Translations under genes and position numbers: made by a program
Shown: one piece after another, positions 14,394 to 17,170 of the stretch
Layout of the letters: each line of letters begins with the position of its first letter
Numbering within the stretch: position 1 is the stretch's first letter
Notes under the pieces: generated by a model
Databases searched by the model: none
What the model saw: only the letters and a program-made list of their open reading frames with translations
What the model was told of the DNA's origin: nothing
NCBI GenBank assembly: GCA_902775835.1
Contig: CACYNZ010000026.1
Span: 1-17,170, forward strand
Direction of reading: 5' to 3'
Source of the DNA: an uncultured Eubacteriales bacterium
GTDB lineage: Bacteria > Bacillota_A > Clostridia > Christensenellales > Aristaeellaceae
Length of the DNA: 17,170 bases

Positions 14394-15219
14394 TTTCCGG
14401 AAACGGCCCGGATTCTTTCACGGATTTCATGTACTGACTCGGAGACATGCCCACCATTTTCTTGAAAGCATTGGAAAAATAATACTCATTCTTGAAACCG
14501 CAGCTCAGCGCAATATCCCGGATGGCGGAGTCCGTATTCATGAAGCTCTTGGCCTTCAGAATCCGTGCGCGCATCAGGTCCTGCCTGGGCGTGGTATCAA
14601 AGAACCGCCGGTAGAGAAGAATGAACCGGTTTTCGCTGAGAAAGGCGGATGACGCCATGCCCTTCACGCTCCAGTCCCGCTCCGGTGAAGCATACATTTC
14701 CTTGCGCAGGCTCTCCAGGGTCCGGAAATTTCTGGACTGGGTGATATCCTCCGGCGCATCCCAGGGGATCGTATTGCGCGCGATCTGGATGAGAAGCACT
14801 TCGATAAGATGATCGATCATCTCGTCCCGGTTCGGCTGATCCACCGAATGCTCATAGATGAGCTCACTGAGCGTGCTCAGTACCGGATTGTTCTTCCGCA
14901 GACGGAAAAACGTATTGACCGGTATCTGGTAATTCTGAACCTTCTCCAGCATCCGGGCATCGTCTGATGCCTTGATATGGATGAAATTGTTTCTCAGTTC
15001 ATTCCAGCCAGGCGCGCAGTAGAGATACCTCGGATGACCGGGCGTATACAGAACACAGGTTCCGGAATCAGCCACGACCAGGGACGTATCCTTCTCATTG
15101 AGCAGATGAGGTGTCACCAGCTGTAGAAACACCCAGCAGTCAAACCCGCCGGGAAGTTCATGACAAAAGTCCTTCTGATGCACAGTTTCAATGCCCGAGC
15201 TTTTCACAGCATACTGCAT
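14389..15219 (-). CDS. AraC-family transcriptional regulator
   Basis: A 276-residue regulator. The N-terminal part (about 1-160) is an effector-binding, cupin-like region with no motif I can assign to a sugar. The C-terminal part (about 175-270) has the paired helix-turn-helix of the family: WSVKGMASSAFLSENRFILL, then AKSFMNTDSAIRDIALSCGF and NEYYFSNAFKKMVGMSPSQY, the diagnostic signature. ATG at 15219 is chosen because GGAGG is 7 nt upstream; a GTG at 15237 overlaps that site. It is divergent from the solute-binding protein gene and upstream of GH2, the arrangement of regulators that control sugar transporters and hydrolases. A perfect 16-bp palindrome in its coding sequence (14807-14822) is probably chance. 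Confidence 0.9.
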   Translation of the reverse strand: MQYAVKSSGIETVHQKDFCHELPGGFDCWVFLQLVTPHLLNEKDTSLVVADSGTCVLYTPGHPRYLYCAPGWNELRNNFIHIKASDDARMLEKVQNYQIPVNTFFRLRKNNPVLSTLSELIYEHSVDQPNRDEMIDHLIEVLLIQIARNTIPWDAPEDITQSRNFRTLESLRKEMYASPERDWSVKGMASSAFLSENRFILLYRRFFDTTPRQDLMRARILKAKSFMNTDSAIRDIALSCGFKNEYYFSNAFKKMVGMSPSQYMKSVKESGPFPER

Positions 15220-15600
15220 CCGCTCACCTCCCCGCACAGAGTAGCATAACTTTCGATTCTTGAAAAGGCCGGAAACATGAATTTTATAAATTTCTTGATT
15301 TGTCTCTCGGGCATTTTACTGTTTTTCTGCTTTTCCTACAAGTATTATTTTACAGGTTATCTGGTTATTTTTCAGCTGAAACTGACATGTTTTCAAGCGC
15401 TTTATTTGGTATTCCATATTCCATGTTTGAAAGATTATAATTAGCCTTGTTTTTGAAAAAGTGATTTTTTATAATTGTCCATCTATTTTCTGTTTTTCTA
15501 TGATGCATGTCTGCTGTTAAGATAATCGTGATGATCATCGGTCCGGAGACAACAACAATGGGTTCTGCTGCAAGTATCTTATGAAGGAGGATCTGTTCAC
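15220..15600. promoter_or_regulatory. AT-rich divergent regulatory region between AraC and solute-binding protein genes
   Basis: No gene is visible in these 381 bp, and 15241-15520 is only about one third G+C by eye, far below its flanks. A plus-strand promoter TTGTTT (15447-15452) / TATAAT (15470-15475) with a 17-bp spacer fits the solute-binding gene; a second TATAAT is at 15436-15441. Possible binding sites are a tandem repeat of ATTCCAT (15411-15424), CTGTTTTTCT occurring twice (15319-15328, 15490-15499), and an AAGCGCTT core (15395-15402). AGGAGG (15585-15590) precedes the ATG at 15601. Confidence 0.55.
15530..15539. promoter_or_regulatory. Palindrome GATGATCATC, copy 2 (candidate operator)
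   Basis: A perfect 10-bp palindrome 62 bp upstream of the solute-binding protein start and downstream of its probable -10 box, so a bound protein would block elongation or initiation. It is identical to the copy at 14384-14393. Confidence 0.3.
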
Positions 15601-16221
15601 ATGAGAAAACTGTTTACTCTGCTGCTCGCACTGGCAATCGCTCTGCTGCCCGTCGCATCCTTCGCCATTGATTATCCCATTGAAACAGACAAGACCCTCA
15701 CCATCTGGCGTGTCTTGGACGGCTCCATTGCCGGCGGCGGATACACCACTTCCAATGACACGCCCGGTTTCAAGGCATGGCAGGAAGGCAGCGGCATCAA
15801 CGCTGAAATCCGTGAATTCGCTGACAACAACGCTCTGCTGCTCGCGCTCAACGGCGGCACGGAACTCCCCGACATCATCCAGATTACCGCCAACAACTAC
15901 AAGGGCAACGTCATGGGCATGGTCAATGATGAACTGATCATCGAGATCACCCCTGAGATGTTCGAAGCCTATGCACCTGGCTTCTGGGCCTTCGCTCAGT
16001 CCAACCCCATGTACATGGACCTCATGCAGCAGCTCAACGGCAAGGTTTACAGTGCCAGCACCCAGCTCTTTGAGGTCGATTCCATCTATCGCTACTGGCG
16101 CGGCTTCTTCTATCGTGAAGACCTTCTGAAGAATGCCGGCTGGGAAGAGTTCCCCGAAACGGCCGATGAGTTCTATGCCTGCCTCAAGGATATCAAGGCT
16201 GCCGGCGTCACCACGCCATAA
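15601..16221 (+). pseudogene. Truncated sugar ABC transporter solute-binding protein (LplA-like)
   Basis: The ORF codes for 206 residues: a Sec signal peptide MRKLFTLLLALAIALLPVAS with cleavage near SFA-ID and no lipobox Cys, then the start of a type-1 extracellular sugar-binding protein. Recognisable stretches are KTLTIWRVLDG, FADNNALLLALNGGTELPDI, LMQQLNGKVYSASTQL and GFFYREDLLKNAGWEEFPET. Members of the LplA-like group are usually about 500-570 residues, so roughly 60% is missing. The stop TAA (16219-16221) is formed at a junction with permease sequence in another frame. The promoter and AGGAGG look intact, so a short exported product could still be made, but it should not bind sugar normally. 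Confidence 0.8.
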
Positions 16222-17040
16222 GCTTTCCCAGGAAGGCGTCGGCTACTCCGTGTTCACCGTGTTCAACACCGTTTTCCTGATCATTGCCACGCTCGTCACC
16301 CTGTATCCCATGTACTATGTGGTGGTCGCTTCCCTCTCGGATGCCGACGCGCTGGCACGGAATTTCGGGCTTCTCCTCTATCCTCTGGGCAAATGGAACG
16401 TTTTCTCCTATGAACTGGTGTTCCGGAACAATTCCGTGCTCTCCGGCTTCCAGAACACATTCTTTGTGCTGTTCATGGGACTTGCCTTCAATATGGTGCT
16501 GACCTGTCTGGGCGCGTATCTTCTCTCCCTGCGCGGGTCCATGTTCGCTCGGCCCCTGTCCCTCGTGATCCTTTTCACCATGTACTTCTCAGGCGGCATC
16601 GTGCCCGTGTACCTGAATGTCCGCGAGTTCGGCCTGGTGGACAGCCTGTGGTCGCTGATCATTCCCACGGCCATCAATACCTATAACCTTCTGATCATGC
16701 GCTCGGCCTTCGCGTCCATACCGGACACACTCTATGAGGCGGCGTGGCTGGACGGCGCGCCGCACTGGAAGATTCTCTCTCAGGTCTATATTCCGCTCAG
16801 CGGAGCCACGCTGGCTGTCATGGTGCTGTACTACGGCGTTTCCCACTGGAACTCCTGGTTCAACGCTTCCCTGTACATCTCCGACACCAAAAATACCCGC
16901 TGTAGCTGGTGCTGCGCCAGATCCTGATTCTGAATCAGAATTCAGACCTGAGCGCATCCGTCACGGACCTCGGCGAACTGGCCAAGTATTCCGATTCCGT
17001 CAAGTATGCGCTGATCGTTGTTTCCTCCGCCCCCATCCTG
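16217..17040 (+). pseudogene. Degraded sugar ABC transporter permease (LplC/YtcP-like)
   Basis: From 16217 the plus strand reads HKLSQEGVGYSVFTVFNTVF and TLYPMYYVVVASLSDADAL, the N-terminus of LplC-type permeases minus a start codon. TM-like stretches and the EAA loop (EAAWLDGAPHWKILSQV) follow. At 16889-16893 an A-run is one base short of the expected reading (five A, where DTKK needs six), so the frame shifts and stops at 16925-16927. In the shifted frame the protein continues as YPL, TAG (16903-16905, where Q is usual), LVLRQILILNQNSDLSASVT and KYALIVVSSAPIL, then breaks at about 17040 in the last helix. So start, frame, one codon and C-terminus are all damaged. The partner permease (LplB-like) is missing. 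Confidence 0.8.
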
Positions 17041-17170
17041 GAGACCATGAGGGAAGGATGCCGCGCCGGAGCCTTCGTCCTCCGGCTACCCCGCCCGAAC
17101 GGCACGGCGCGGACATGGTGGATGGACGAGCCTGACGCCCAGGCCATGGCCGACGCGGCCATGGAACTCT
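17041..17170 (+). other. G+C-rich foreign segment fused to the broken permease
   Basis: Homology to permeases stops at about 17040. The same frame continues open to the window edge as ETMREGCRAGAFVLRLPR, TARTWWMDEPDAQAMADA and so on. Codon third positions are mostly G or C and the stretch looks more G+C-rich than its neighbours, so it may be the inside or 3' part of an unrelated gene. I do not recognise the family, and 130 bp is too short to say more. It could also be an assembly join. Confidence 0.35.

Noticed and set aside
14807..14822. Perfect 16-bp palindrome AGATGATCGATCATCT inside the AraC gene
   Set aside because: Explained by the codons for EMIDHL; it is not near a promoter. Its core resembles the GATGATCATC element but has an extra central CG, so I did not count it as a third copy.
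15395..15402. AAGCGCTT core considered as a CcpA (cre) catabolite site
   Set aside because: Only the central core fits; about four positions of the cre consensus mismatch on either strand.
16735..17162. Small frames at the right edge (plus 16734-17135, minus 16935-17162)
   Set aside because: Both overlap the readable permease remnant in wrong frames and have no start signal.

Overview
The window looks like chromosome from a Clostridia-type Firmicute, probably from a gut or rumen. This is an inference from strong AGGAGG ribosome binding sites, moderately high G+C (judged by eye), an LplA/LplC-type sugar ABC transporter, a clostripain-family protease, bacterial SH3 proteins and an AdhR-like MerR regulator. 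I see no rRNA, tRNA, CRISPR array or complete insertion sequence.

Layout. (1) 1-2960: a chromate-transporter (CHR) gene cut by the window edge, a divergent LysR regulator, and a convergent cytoplasmic GH13 alpha-amylase. LysR and amylase are 7 bp apart, and each gene appears to carry the other's terminator inside its coding sequence. (2) 2961-6485: a textbook sigma-70 promoter, a secreted protein of unknown function, a terminator, and an exported clostripain-like (C11) protease. (3) 6504-10794: an AdhR-like MerR regulator translationally coupled to a UlaG-like metallo-beta-lactamase-fold hydrolase. It is divergent from a nitroreductase / YqhD-type alcohol dehydrogenase / ferredoxin-tailed aldo-keto reductase operon. 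The operon promoter has the 19-bp spacer and central dyad of MerR-activated promoters, and the regulator has Cys at position 52, as in AdhR. This is the most coherent functional unit here: a probable carbonyl/electrophile stress response. (4) 10936-11597: a secreted two-SH3-domain protein with a very strong terminator. (5) 11608-17040: a carbohydrate locus that looks partly decayed. It holds a remnant of a LacI-type regulator, an SGNH hydrolase, a GH2 enzyme with beta-glucuronidase signature residues, an AraC regulator, an AT-rich divergent promoter region, a solute-binding protein cut to its N-terminal 206 residues, and a permease missing its start, carrying a frameshift and a nonsense codon, and cut in its last membrane helix. 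(6) 17041-17170: unrelated G+C-rich sequence fused in frame to the broken permease.

How the genes fit together: region 3 reads as sensing and reduction of reactive carbonyls and other electrophiles. Region 5 reads as a former uptake and hydrolysis system for a (possibly glucuronic-acid-containing) sugar: the intracellular enzymes and AraC regulator look intact, but the local transporter and a second regulator are broken. I do not see a clearly new defence or mobile system. The best leads are the MerR module, the reciprocal embedded terminators, and the degraded 3' third with its two junctions.
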